Shown here piece by piece: positions 21,806-30,569 of a stretch of 31,669 nt of DNA. The position numbers were made by a program, and so were the translations under genes. Origin of the DNA: a virus; the IMG/VR virus record IMGVR_UViG_3300020439_000042, positions 1-31,669 of that record; one strand, written 5' to 3'. The notes below the pieces were generated by a model that ran no database searches, was not told the origin of the DNA, and saw nothing but the letters and a program-made list of their open reading frames with translations. Within the stretch, counting starts at the first letter, position 1. Every line of letters begins with the position of its first letter.

Positions 21806-22678
21806 TCACCCGATAAGATCTAGTGGTGGTATCTCGTATGTACTTAACATTCTTTCTTGAATCTTATCAAGTTCTAATTGTGCATCATCGTAAAGTTGTC
21901 TTCCATTGAATTCAATACCACCCGGAAGTTTAACGCCTTGGAATTTGATAAGATTTTGGCCCCACTGTCTCTTGATAAGTGCAGTTAAGTATGGTTTTAA
22001 GAAAGAATCATTATAGACTCTTGGGTAATCATTGGGATCATTCATTGCCCAACAATCAATAATTATAAATTCTCCTGCCTTTAGATCATGCCAATCAACA
22101 TCAATATACAACCTATCTGTTCTCTGATTAAATCTTATCTGTTTGTGTGTATTCAACAAATAATTGACAGTTTCCAAATAAGACATTGTCATTGTGTATG
22201 ACAATAAATCAAATCCACTTGCCCCCCAACCATTAAGACCAATAAAATCGTTCAACATATATTGGTATCTTACATTGAACATACCTTGTCCATATCCACT
22301 ATCAAATTGGTAGATTCTATTTACACCAATAATTGATGGAGGAATTTGAATATAATTACTATTTTGATAATAAGTAAATGTTGTCGCAGTTCCTACAATA
22401 TTTGTTGATGCAGAAATAGACGAGATACCTGTTGTACCACTTTCTCTTTGAGGTGCTCCTGGTGGTCTTGCTCTTCCTCTATTAATATCGTCTTCTGTTA
22501 ATTGATACTTGAGATAAACTTGAGTTACCCCATCAAAGTGTCTTTCTTGAAAAAACTGAATTGCATCATCAGTAAGGTCTTCAAGTTGTTCATCGGCTAC
22601 GTTGATCTCCAAAACTGGAGCACCTAACTGTCTTAAACAATAATCAATCAGTTCTTGTCTAGTACTAGGCTGTGCCAT
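21806..22678 (-). CDS. gp13: Neck protein gp13
   Basis: This is the head-completion neck protein acting with gp14, 290 residues (T4 gp13 is 309). Diagnostic segments are the N-terminal helix TRQELIDYCLRQLGAPVLEI and ADEQLEDLTDDAIQFFQERH, the DVDWHDLKAGEFIIIDCWAM block, and the C-terminal PYLTALIKRQWGQNLIKFQG with ILPGG-like turns (LPGGIEFNGRQLYDDA) and a closing helix ELDKIQERMLSTYEIPPLDL. A Ser/Thr/Ile-rich stretch (about 80-105) between the N-terminal helices and the beta region is probably a loop. Its order before gp14 and gp15 is as in T4. A late-type promoter sits in the 24-base gap upstream and overlaps the preceding stop. Confidence 0.94.
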   Translation of the reverse strand: MAQPSTRQELIDYCLRQLGAPVLEINVADEQLEDLTDDAIQFFQERHFDGVTQVYLKYQLTEDDINRGRARPPGAPQRESGTTGISSISASTNIVGTATTFTYYQNSNYIQIPPSIIGVNRIYQFDSGYGQGMFNVRYQYMLNDFIGLNGWGASGFDLLSYTMTMSYLETVNYLLNTHKQIRFNQRTDRLYIDVDWHDLKAGEFIIIDCWAMNDPNDYPRVYNDSFLKPYLTALIKRQWGQNLIKFQGVKLPGGIEFNGRQLYDDAQLELDKIQERMLSTYEIPPLDLIG

Positions 22679-22702
22679 TTATAATTAGACCTATCTATAT
22701 GG

Positions 22703-22936
22703 TTATTTATTTAATAAGTCAGTGATAGAATTAAGCATCGACTTAATTTCATTCATGTCAGTTTTTAAATCGGTAACTTCGGATTGAAGTTTTTCGAACT
22801 TTTTCTTTTCTTTATTCAAATTATCCCTATTTTTTACATAGGCCTGAAATTCAAGATTGTTTTTGTTGACAATAGCACCAGAATGGGTATCTCTGAAATA
22901 CCCATCCTTTCCTTCAACTGGTATGTGATTTTTCAT
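22703..22936 (-). CDS. Small coiled-coil protein, 77 aa
   Basis: The protein has two parts. Residues 1-35 (NHIPVEGKDGYFRDTHSGAI, then VNKNNLEFQAYVKNR) form a small globular or extended segment of a type often seen beside gp13 in marine T4-like phages. Residues 36-77 (KKKFEKLQSEVTDLKTDMNE, IKSMLNSITDLL) have clear heptads and should form a coiled coil. The ATG overlaps the TAA stop of the DUF4815-type gene (TAATG), so it is translationally coupled to that gene. No promoter of its own is visible. I do not know its function; an assembly factor or minor virion protein linking the neck and tail is conceivable. Confidence 0.82.
   Translation of the reverse strand: MKNHIPVEGKDGYFRDTHSGAIVNKNNLEFQAYVKNRDNLNKEKKKFEKLQSEVTDLKTDMNEIKSMLNSITDLLNK
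22704..22711 (-). promoter_or_regulatory. Late-type promoter element overlapping a stop codon
   Basis: The minus strand reads AAATAAATAA, formed by the Leu-Asn-Lys-stop codons of the 77-residue gene, 25 bases upstream of gp13. It has one mismatch to the TATAAATA core. Confidence 0.5.
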
Positions 22937-25900
22937 TATGCGAATGATAGGACTCTTAAGTTTCTTATTTGTGGTGCATTGGATTGATCAGTGGACGTTG
23001 CAATAATTTTAATTCTAAATGACTTAAATGCAACTACATTATCAATAGTGAATTTGTACTCTCTAAACTGATCTGAGGTAGGTTCAGGTACATATGAATC
23101 TACTGTTGGAACTCTCTCATCAGGAGTTCCATCATTTTGTGATATTTGAATGATTGAACCATTAGTATCAATATTATTATATCCTGGGAATGGGGTAAAT
23201 ATTACCTCTTCTACAGGTGTATCTTGATTCAAAGCGTAGAAAACTCTAATATCATTGAAATTAGATGCATATCCGTCAAGAAGAACTTCTAATGATGTTG
23301 CTGGATTTTCAAGAGTAACATTTTTCGAAACATAAATGAATCTATTTGGATCGTCCTCAATACTATTCACTCTAAAGTCGGTGATGTAATTTGTTATAGG
23401 TCTATTGACTCTATTCATTGTGAAGACAACAGATGCATTGTCAAGATCAATCACAGGACTTATTCTAGAATTATTTGATAATAATGTGAAGTTCAATGAG
23501 AATGATTTTCTACCTGGTAATTTATTGCTGTCTAATAAAAGTGTTTCATTTTCACGGGATGCAATCATCCTCAGACCATCAAAATAATTCTTATCGTAAA
23601 GTGTTGTCTGTTTGAATCCCTTATCAAGATAAGATTCTTGATTTCCTGATACACTGGATGCAGAAATTGTTCTCGCTTGAGAAATGATATTTGTACCTAA
23701 AGGTGTGATTGTTGTGACTTTAGGTGTAATTAAGTTAAATGGTAAATTATATGTTCCTTTAGCAGATGGACCACCAGCAACTTTATTTTCATTGAAATAT
23801 AAAGGAATGAATCCATCAGAATTTCCAGGAGCTCTATTCGTTCCATTAGCATTTAATTGGAGTTTAATGTAATAGTAATCAAGACCAATTGCAGTTTCAG
23901 TAAGTTCACTTGCGTTTACATTAGAAAGGTTATGAGAAGTATTAATTCTTCTCAAAGAAATACCATTTAGTTCATATTTGGAAATAATTTCACCTTTTTC
24001 GTGATTTTGGACAACCGTATTATCAATTCCCCTGGTAATACCTACTAATGCACTTCCATCAACACCAGTGTAACTTATAATCTCGTCACCAATCTTAATG
24101 TATCCTGGATTAGTACCAGCAACACCAATATTTTCAAATGTATTGAAATGAGTAGGAATATTATTAGTAACAATAAATGCAGTTGTGTCGAAGTTATAAT
24201 CTTGATTTAATGTGGTAGTTGCGGTATCACCTTTTACACCACTAATTGTAACTCTATTCACATTAGAATATAAACCATGATTTCTTTGGAAAACTCTGAC
24301 GTAATTTCCTTGTTCAGTAACATTTATAGATGAAGGAACAACATTACCACCAAGTCCAGAATTTAATTCAGTTGTAATTCCTGAATTGTTTTCATAATAT
24401 AATTCTGAAGATGTTTCAAAATTGCCTTGAACATTATCAAGTACAAGAGTATTGTTTCCGAGAATTGTTTTAACAGAAAGTTGAATACCGGATCCAAGAC
24501 TTACACTACCAACAGAAACTGGTGTCAATACGTCACCCACAACATATCCAGATCCTCCTACTCTGATTGTTGCTCCTACTGCAACTCCATTTTGTATAGT
24601 CAAATCTGCTGTTGCATTTATACCTTTACCAGTAACTGATGTTAATGCAACACCAGTGTAAGTAAACCCACCTGAAGATGGGGTATATCCAACACCAGCC
24701 TTTGTGATTGTAAGATCAGATGTGATAGATCCTGCAAAAGCAACAAGTGTACCCTCTGCAATATCATTCAATTGCTTCACAGTATTTCCAACTACCAGTC
24801 CAGAATCTGCAACAGTTGTACCAAGACCAACTCTAATTTCCCTTGAATTAATTGTTAATCCGTTAGGATCAATCAATGAAAGGTCAGATGGCAGATCTGG
24901 GTTATAGAATGAAACAGAACCTTGTGATTTAAATATTGCAGCATATAAGGTAAACTTAAGATCTTCAAATTGAGAAGGTGTCCATACAGAAGCATTTTGT
25001 GATTTAAATAGTGATCCAAGAAGTGGTTGTTCTGTGACTAGAATCTGACCAGCCTCCTGACCAAGTGTAGTAACATCTGTCTCACCAAGTCTACTAATCC
25101 AGACGGTATATTCGGTTGACTTAGAAAGAAGAACTAATGCATATTCTCTTCCTGGATTCAAATAAACAGGTGCTTCAAGATTGATAGTTGTTGGTACTGT
25201 TCCATCATCACTTATATTAATATTATTTGGATTAACACTGACAGCAGAGAATGGTAAAACTCTATCAGTTGGTGTTCCAAGATTTGTCTCCCTAATTTCA
25301 AACAATAGAGGAACATTTGCATCCTTTGATTGGAAGAATACATCAACTTTCGTGATAAAGACACCTGTTGGATCATCGACAATGAAAGTTTGTGCAAGAG
25401 GATCAGTTCTTCCTCTTCCGTTTGTAGTTACCGGTGCAGGTGGAACTAATAAACTCTGAGTTGTAGATGTTGTGTCTGTATTGGTATCTGTGGATACAAT
25501 GGTCGTACTTGCAGTTGATGTATCACTCAAAGATCTTGATTGACTGACATCAAACTGTCTAACTATTGCATTCCTTACAGATAATGTACTCTCTTGAGTT
25601 GTATCTAAATCACCCTGTGAATAGAAAATTGATTCACCTGCTGTTGATACAATACCTTCAACAAGACTATTTGTACTACTACTTGTAAGTCTGAAATTAG
25701 TTCTACCAGTTTCAAATGTGGGATTTGCAGGATTAGATGGACTAGGAACGAAGTAAGAGCATTGAAGAGTACCTACTCTATCGGAAATCAATCTAACATT
25801 TGTGACTTTTGCCTCAGCACCACTAGTGGCGCCAGTTAAAATCATAGAAGTTGAAATCCAACCACTAAATTGAGATAATTCAAGCGACTGAAGACTAAAA

Positions 25901-28900
25901 GTATCAATGTTTAATATTGAAGATGATTCTGAATAATTTGGTGGTATAGTAATTTCTCTATCATAAGGATTTGTATCGTAAGTATCGGTCGGATTATTGT
26001 ATGGACCATACTTGTGGTTAGTGTTGGCGACTCTAAAATCGATTGATGGTATAGTAGAACTGTTTAATATTTCAGAACCACCATTATTCATTCTACCCCT
26101 TACTGTCTCACCAACAATAAATGTTCCGTGTAACATTTCAATCTCAATGAGTTTTGGTGTTACATAGTTATTAACATCAACATCGTCAAAGAAGGAATAA
26201 AGTCTTGTAAATGGTTTGAATCCAGTAGCATTTACATCAATATTACGAGATCTCATGAAGTTGATGATTTCTCTCTTTACAACTCTGTTTCCTAGAGACT
26301 CAGTATCAATTCTTTCATTAATAAAGAATCGATTACCTGTTCTATTTTGTGCTAAAGTGGTAGATGTTGTTGCAGTTATATTATTGGTTGTTGTGTTTGT
26401 ACTTTCAGTCTGGAATGTTTGTGTGCTTACTGTCAGACCATTAGAAGTTTGAGTATTTTGTCCAGTTTGTCTATTAGATGAATTAGTCTGAGTAGATTGA
26501 CTGTTTGATAAAGATGTATTAACATCTACACCAACAGTTTGCCATGAATTCCAAATAACAGGAGAAATACCTGATCTTGAACCATCTGCTCTTGTTGTAA
26601 TATCTGCACCAAGTGCCTCTGCAACACCTCTGAAAGATCCTTCTACAAGAACATCATTGACTTCTAGTTCATTTACATCAATCCAAACATCCACTTCGGG
26701 AGTGAGTTCAATATTACCTTGCCAGAATTGAACAAGGAATGGTGTTACGTTCTCAACTCTAGTTGCATATGGTTGCTCCAACCATGCGTCATCGGTATAA
26801 TCAAGTGTCAGTATTCTATCACTCTTTTTGACATTTGCACCCACTACTTTAGCAAAATTAGAGTCTTGATTTGTATTTGAAGTTGTACCAATTCCAGATA
26901 CTGCAGTAGTTCCAAGTTCAAGGTTAATTGCAGTAGTGTAGTGAGATGGTCTCAGAATACCTCTCTCAGTGTCTATACTATTTCTAATACCGATAGAAGT
27001 ATCTTGAGTTTCAAGAGTTGTGAAGTTATCGACAAAAATTCCAGACTTAAACCTGTTATTTCCATTAGCGTCTTCTACAAACAGATTAAGGGTATTTGTT
27101 TCAAGTTGATTTAATGATGTATAATACTCAAGATTTTTAATTCTTTGCTCAAGTTTAGCGATATCACTCATTTGATATCTCTTATTCTCAATGAATTTTA
27201 CTTCAGCATCAGATACATTATAAAGATATGCTGGTAAGTAAACATTTGCAATGTTCATTACATTGCTCAAACTATCTGGAAGTCTTGGTTGGTCATCTGG
27301 TGTACCATATGAAACACCAAGAACACCTTCTCTGTCAATATATACTCTATCAGCTCTAGGTAAGTAATAGTCATAACTTACTGTAAGTGATTCATCTGAT
27401 GCTATTATATTTTTAGACGATTGTAAATTACCATTTGCACCATCGGCAAATACCCTCCCATCAAATTCAAATGGTGATTTTCCACCCTCAACAACAGTGT
27501 AATCTGAAAGTCTTGGTCTTGCATCAATTATATCAGAATTTCTTACATTTCCAGTTAATGGAATTTCTTTTCCATAATCATAACCAGTGTAAGAATTTAC
27601 GGTTGTGATATCTCCATCATCTCCCGAATCATAGGTTGATGATGCATAATATACACGAAGTTTTCTTGAGGGAATTTGTGCTTCACCCCTTCTGATTAAT
27701 CTTGAATAATCATAGAAAGTATTTCTCTGACCATTGAAGAACTTAAAGTCTGTTGTTATTTCTTTAGAACCTAAATTAACCTCAGATGATACGCAATTTA
27801 CACTTGATTCTTGGAAATTAATTACTTCTCCATTCTTAAATGTTGATTGATTTAAGTAAGTAAAGTAAATCGCAGTATCGTCAAGTTTTTTAAGATATAC
27901 AGCCTTTGCACCACTAGTCTGTCCTATCAAAGTTTCACCGACTATCAAGTCATTAGTAGTGCCACTAATTCCATCAAGTTGTAATAAGGTCATAAATGGT
28001 GATGTTGGATCTTCATTATCCTCTGACTCAAATACACCATAAATCTTATAAACATCAACAGTGTTGAGTGAGACTATCTCATCTTGAACTCTTGTTCCAA
28101 ATGGGAAGTTTCCATAAGTAAGACCGTCATTCAAAGTGGTGGTGCCAATACCTGAAGCAGAATTGTTTGACTTATTAATAATTAGATCTTGAGATATATT
28201 TCTAAGTTTTGTTTTAGAAGTTACGTCAGTTTTTCTAATTGTTGTAATTAATTGTGTATCAGTATCATTTGAACCTAATCCATTAATTTGAACTGATTGG
28301 GAACCATTAGTAAAATCAAATCGGTCTTGAGTCAATACTTCTGTACTACCATCAGACCTAATAAGAGTATATCTCTCCTCATCAAATGGTAAAAATACCT
28401 CATTAGTTCCTGCATTGATAACAGGAGTTGAATTGTTGGTAATAGAAGTATTAAATTGTTTTCTTATAATAAGCTCTGATCCTACTAAATCAACGGATGA
28501 AATATTTTGTTTTGGAAATTCACTGAAAATTGAGTTATTGTTTGATGAATTACCAGAGTCAAGAGAACTTGCTCCTTTTGTGGTGAGAAATTGAAGGTTT
28601 GTAATCTCTTCGTCTGATTGTGGTAATTGTCCATCACAAATACCATTTACAGTTGTTAATCCAACTATATTAATTTTAGTCCTACGTACTCTTGAAATCT
28701 TTCCAAAACTTACAGTTTCAAAATTTGGTCTTGAATATTTTACTAAATTTCCAATTGTTGCAATTCCTATGAATGAAAAACCAGGATCTGTTGGGAGTGT
28801 TATGAGAGAAGTTCCAGAATCATTCTCACTCTTAATACCAGCAGAACCAAAACTACGGGAGACAGTTTGTACCGTATCTCCTGTAAATGTTTTTGCATTA

Positions 28901-30564
28901 CCTACATTACTGAAAACTGACTTTACATCAGAAAGTTTGTAGTTTCTATCATCTACAATAAATCTTGCATCATCCAGAACTCCATTAAAGAGTATTCTCT
29001 CACCTTTAAAGAAATCTCCTTCAACATTATATGCAGTTATTGTTGTTGCTGCTGAAACATTAGTCTTAAGATATCCCTTTGCTCCACTTGACTCACCTTT
29101 TATAAAAGTTGAAGTGTTAAGTGTTACTGGTTCATTCAAAGTAATTTCAGAATATGTCTGAACATCGAATAATGATAAATCAAAGACGTTTAAATCTGGA
29201 CGAGTGGTATCATAAGAACCACTCTCTAATGCAAAATCATAAACTCTTGCAATTCCGATTTCTTTTCCTGGAGACAAGAATGGATCGTCACCTACCCTTT
29301 CATCTCTTAGACTTAAAGTTAGAGTAGTATTAACACCAATTGATGCAGAACCACTTACACGATTAAGATTTAAAGTTGGACCAAACCCAAAGTTTACGGC
29401 TTGATTTTCAAGTGTTCTTGTAGATCTTGGTTTCTTGAAATCAATTAAAGATGTTGCGATAGTTTCTACTTCATAACCCTTGACATATGCCTTACCTGGA
29501 GAAATTTTGTAAATTCCAAGGTCATCACTGGGAACATTACCTGATTGTGTAGTTTGATTTGAATTATAGATTCCTCTATTACCCTCACTATCATTAAGAC
29601 TATTTTTTACAGTTGTTACAAACTCCTTTACATAATAATTTCCAGATTCATCAAAAGTTCTTCTCGCAAATTCATCACCGAGGAAGTTAAATTCGGTGTT
29701 TTTGTTAATTAGACGTAAAACTCCTTCCTTCACTTCCGATAATTGAACAAAATTCGACTCATCAAAACTTCCAAGTGGTTTTTTGGAGAGAGTTGTCGAA
29801 ATTTTTAGTCTGTCTGCGCCCGGAGCAGTGAAATTATTGAATCCGCGAGCATTATCGTTTAAAGATGGATCATCATCTGATGAAATAATCTCTTCAATAA
29901 CATCTAAACCAACTCTGTAAGAAGGTGTATTACTATATTGATCAAGAATTAAGGTTTGTTCGTTGACATTTACAAAATATCCTCTAAGATAGTAAATTCC
30001 TCTTGAAATATTAAAAGAAGAGCCAATAATTGCTGCATTTGAAGAAATTGTTGTTGCAAAACCTTCACCAGATGAAATAAATGTCGATGCATATGTGATG
30101 TTTTTACCAGTCAAAAGGACTTCATTGTCCAAAAATGAAATAATTTCCTCATCTGAATTCGGAGAATTCTCATAATTTAAGTAAAGCGTATAAACTCCTC
30201 TCTCTGACTCTTCATCTGTGATATATGATACAACTTTTGCAGTAATACCGGAGGTTTCTCCTGTAATAGTGGTTCCTATAAGTTGATCAAGATAAATTCC
30301 TACAGGTATACCAAGAAATTCCGGTTCAATTTGAACACCATAAAAGTTTTGAATATATGTTAAATCACCAGGGATGACTTTTGTACCCTCTTTAAAGATA
30401 TTATTACCAAAACTCTCAATCTGATTTTGAAGAATTGATTGTAAACCTGTTAGTTCTCTTGCCTGGACAGGAAAACCTGGTTTAAATAAAACCTTGTAAT
30501 AGTTCGATTGGGGATCAAAGTCGTCAAAATAAGGTGCGACATTGAGATTAGTTTCCTGTGGCAT
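22936..30564 (-). CDS. Very large DUF4815-type tail/baseplate protein, 2,542 aa
   Basis: The N-terminus (NLNVAPYFDDFDPQSNYYKV, then LFKPGFPVQARELTGLQSIL) is the signature of the DUF4815 domain found in marine T4-like virion proteins beside gp8. A second conserved block near residues 1125-1190 has RYQMSDIAKLEQRIKNLEYY followed by LFVEDANGNNRFKSGIFVDN. Between and after these lie repeated units: G-E-x-x-x-G-x-T-S-G-A (near 100, 483, 875, 1575), glycine-tyrosine repeats (near 1958 and 2001), and a unit YIKIGDEIISYTGVDG...RGIDNTVVQNHEKG (about 2150-2190). Residues about 1348-1405 are a low-complexity Ser/Thr/Asn/Gln linker. The length suggests an extended appendage or baseplate-peripheral protein. 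It starts 5 bases after gp8, so the two are co-transcribed. A virion location is well supported; the exact place is not. Confidence 0.87.
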   Translation of the reverse strand: MPQETNLNVAPYFDDFDPQSNYYKVLFKPGFPVQARELTGLQSILQNQIESFGNNIFKEGTKVIPGDLTYIQNFYGVQIEPEFLGIPVGIYLDQLIGTTITGETSGITAKVVSYITDEESERGVYTLYLNYENSPNSDEEIISFLDNEVLLTGKNITYASTFISSGEGFATTISSNAAIIGSSFNISRGIYYLRGYFVNVNEQTLILDQYSNTPSYRVGLDVIEEIISSDDDPSLNDNARGFNNFTAPGADRLKISTTLSKKPLGSFDESNFVQLSEVKEGVLRLINKNTEFNFLGDEFARRTFDESGNYYVKEFVTTVKNSLNDSEGNRGIYNSNQTTQSGNVPSDDLGIYKISPGKAYVKGYEVETIATSLIDFKKPRSTRTLENQAVNFGFGPTLNLNRVSGSASIGVNTTLTLSLRDERVGDDPFLSPGKEIGIARVYDFALESGSYDTTRPDLNVFDLSLFDVQTYSEITLNEPVTLNTSTFIKGESSGAKGYLKTNVSAATTITAYNVEGDFFKGERILFNGVLDDARFIVDDRNYKLSDVKSVFSNVGNAKTFTGDTVQTVSRSFGSAGIKSENDSGTSLITLPTDPGFSFIGIATIGNLVKYSRPNFETVSFGKISRVRRTKINIVGLTTVNGICDGQLPQSDEEITNLQFLTTKGASSLDSGNSSNNNSIFSEFPKQNISSVDLVGSELIIRKQFNTSITNNSTPVINAGTNEVFLPFDEERYTLIRSDGSTEVLTQDRFDFTNGSQSVQINGLGSNDTDTQLITTIRKTDVTSKTKLRNISQDLIINKSNNSASGIGTTTLNDGLTYGNFPFGTRVQDEIVSLNTVDVYKIYGVFESEDNEDPTSPFMTLLQLDGISGTTNDLIVGETLIGQTSGAKAVYLKKLDDTAIYFTYLNQSTFKNGEVINFQESSVNCVSSEVNLGSKEITTDFKFFNGQRNTFYDYSRLIRRGEAQIPSRKLRVYYASSTYDSGDDGDITTVNSYTGYDYGKEIPLTGNVRNSDIIDARPRLSDYTVVEGGKSPFEFDGRVFADGANGNLQSSKNIIASDESLTVSYDYYLPRADRVYIDREGVLGVSYGTPDDQPRLPDSLSNVMNIANVYLPAYLYNVSDAEVKFIENKRYQMSDIAKLEQRIKNLEYYTSLNQLETNTLNLFVEDANGNNRFKSGIFVDNFTTLETQDTSIGIRNSIDTERGILRPSHYTTAINLELGTTAVSGIGTTSNTNQDSNFAKVVGANVKKSDRILTLDYTDDAWLEQPYATRVENVTPFLVQFWQGNIELTPEVDVWIDVNELEVNDVLVEGSFRGVAEALGADITTRADGSRSGISPVIWNSWQTVGVDVNTSLSNSQSTQTNSSNRQTGQNTQTSNGLTVSTQTFQTESTNTTTNNITATTSTTLAQNRTGNRFFINERIDTESLGNRVVKREIINFMRSRNIDVNATGFKPFTRLYSFFDDVDVNNYVTPKLIEIEMLHGTFIVGETVRGRMNNGGSEILNSSTIPSIDFRVANTNHKYGPYNNPTDTYDTNPYDREITIPPNYSESSSILNIDTFSLQSLELSQFSGWISTSMILTGATSGAEAKVTNVRLISDRVGTLQCSYFVPSPSNPANPTFETGRTNFRLTSSSTNSLVEGIVSTAGESIFYSQGDLDTTQESTLSVRNAIVRQFDVSQSRSLSDTSTASTTIVSTDTNTDTTSTTQSLLVPPAPVTTNGRGRTDPLAQTFIVDDPTGVFITKVDVFFQSKDANVPLLFEIRETNLGTPTDRVLPFSAVSVNPNNINISDDGTVPTTINLEAPVYLNPGREYALVLLSKSTEYTVWISRLGETDVTTLGQEAGQILVTEQPLLGSLFKSQNASVWTPSQFEDLKFTLYAAIFKSQGSVSFYNPDLPSDLSLIDPNGLTINSREIRVGLGTTVADSGLVVGNTVKQLNDIAEGTLVAFAGSITSDLTITKAGVGYTPSSGGFTYTGVALTSVTGKGINATADLTIQNGVAVGATIRVGGSGYVVGDVLTPVSVGSVSLGSGIQLSVKTILGNNTLVLDNVQGNFETSSELYYENNSGITTELNSGLGGNVVPSSINVTEQGNYVRVFQRNHGLYSNVNRVTISGVKGDTATTTLNQDYNFDTTAFIVTNNIPTHFNTFENIGVAGTNPGYIKIGDEIISYTGVDGSALVGITRGIDNTVVQNHEKGEIISKYELNGISLRRINTSHNLSNVNASELTETAIGLDYYYIKLQLNANGTNRAPGNSDGFIPLYFNENKVAGGPSAKGTYNLPFNLITPKVTTITPLGTNIISQARTISASSVSGNQESYLDKGFKQTTLYDKNYFDGLRMIASRENETLLLDSNKLPGRKSFSLNFTLLSNNSRISPVIDLDNASVVFTMNRVNRPITNYITDFRVNSIEDDPNRFIYVSKNVTLENPATSLEVLLDGYASNFNDIRVFYALNQDTPVEEVIFTPFPGYNNIDTNGSIIQISQNDGTPDERVPTVDSYVPEPTSDQFREYKFTIDNVVAFKSFRIKIIATSTDQSNAPQIRNLRVLSFA

Positions 30565-30569
30565 ATCTC

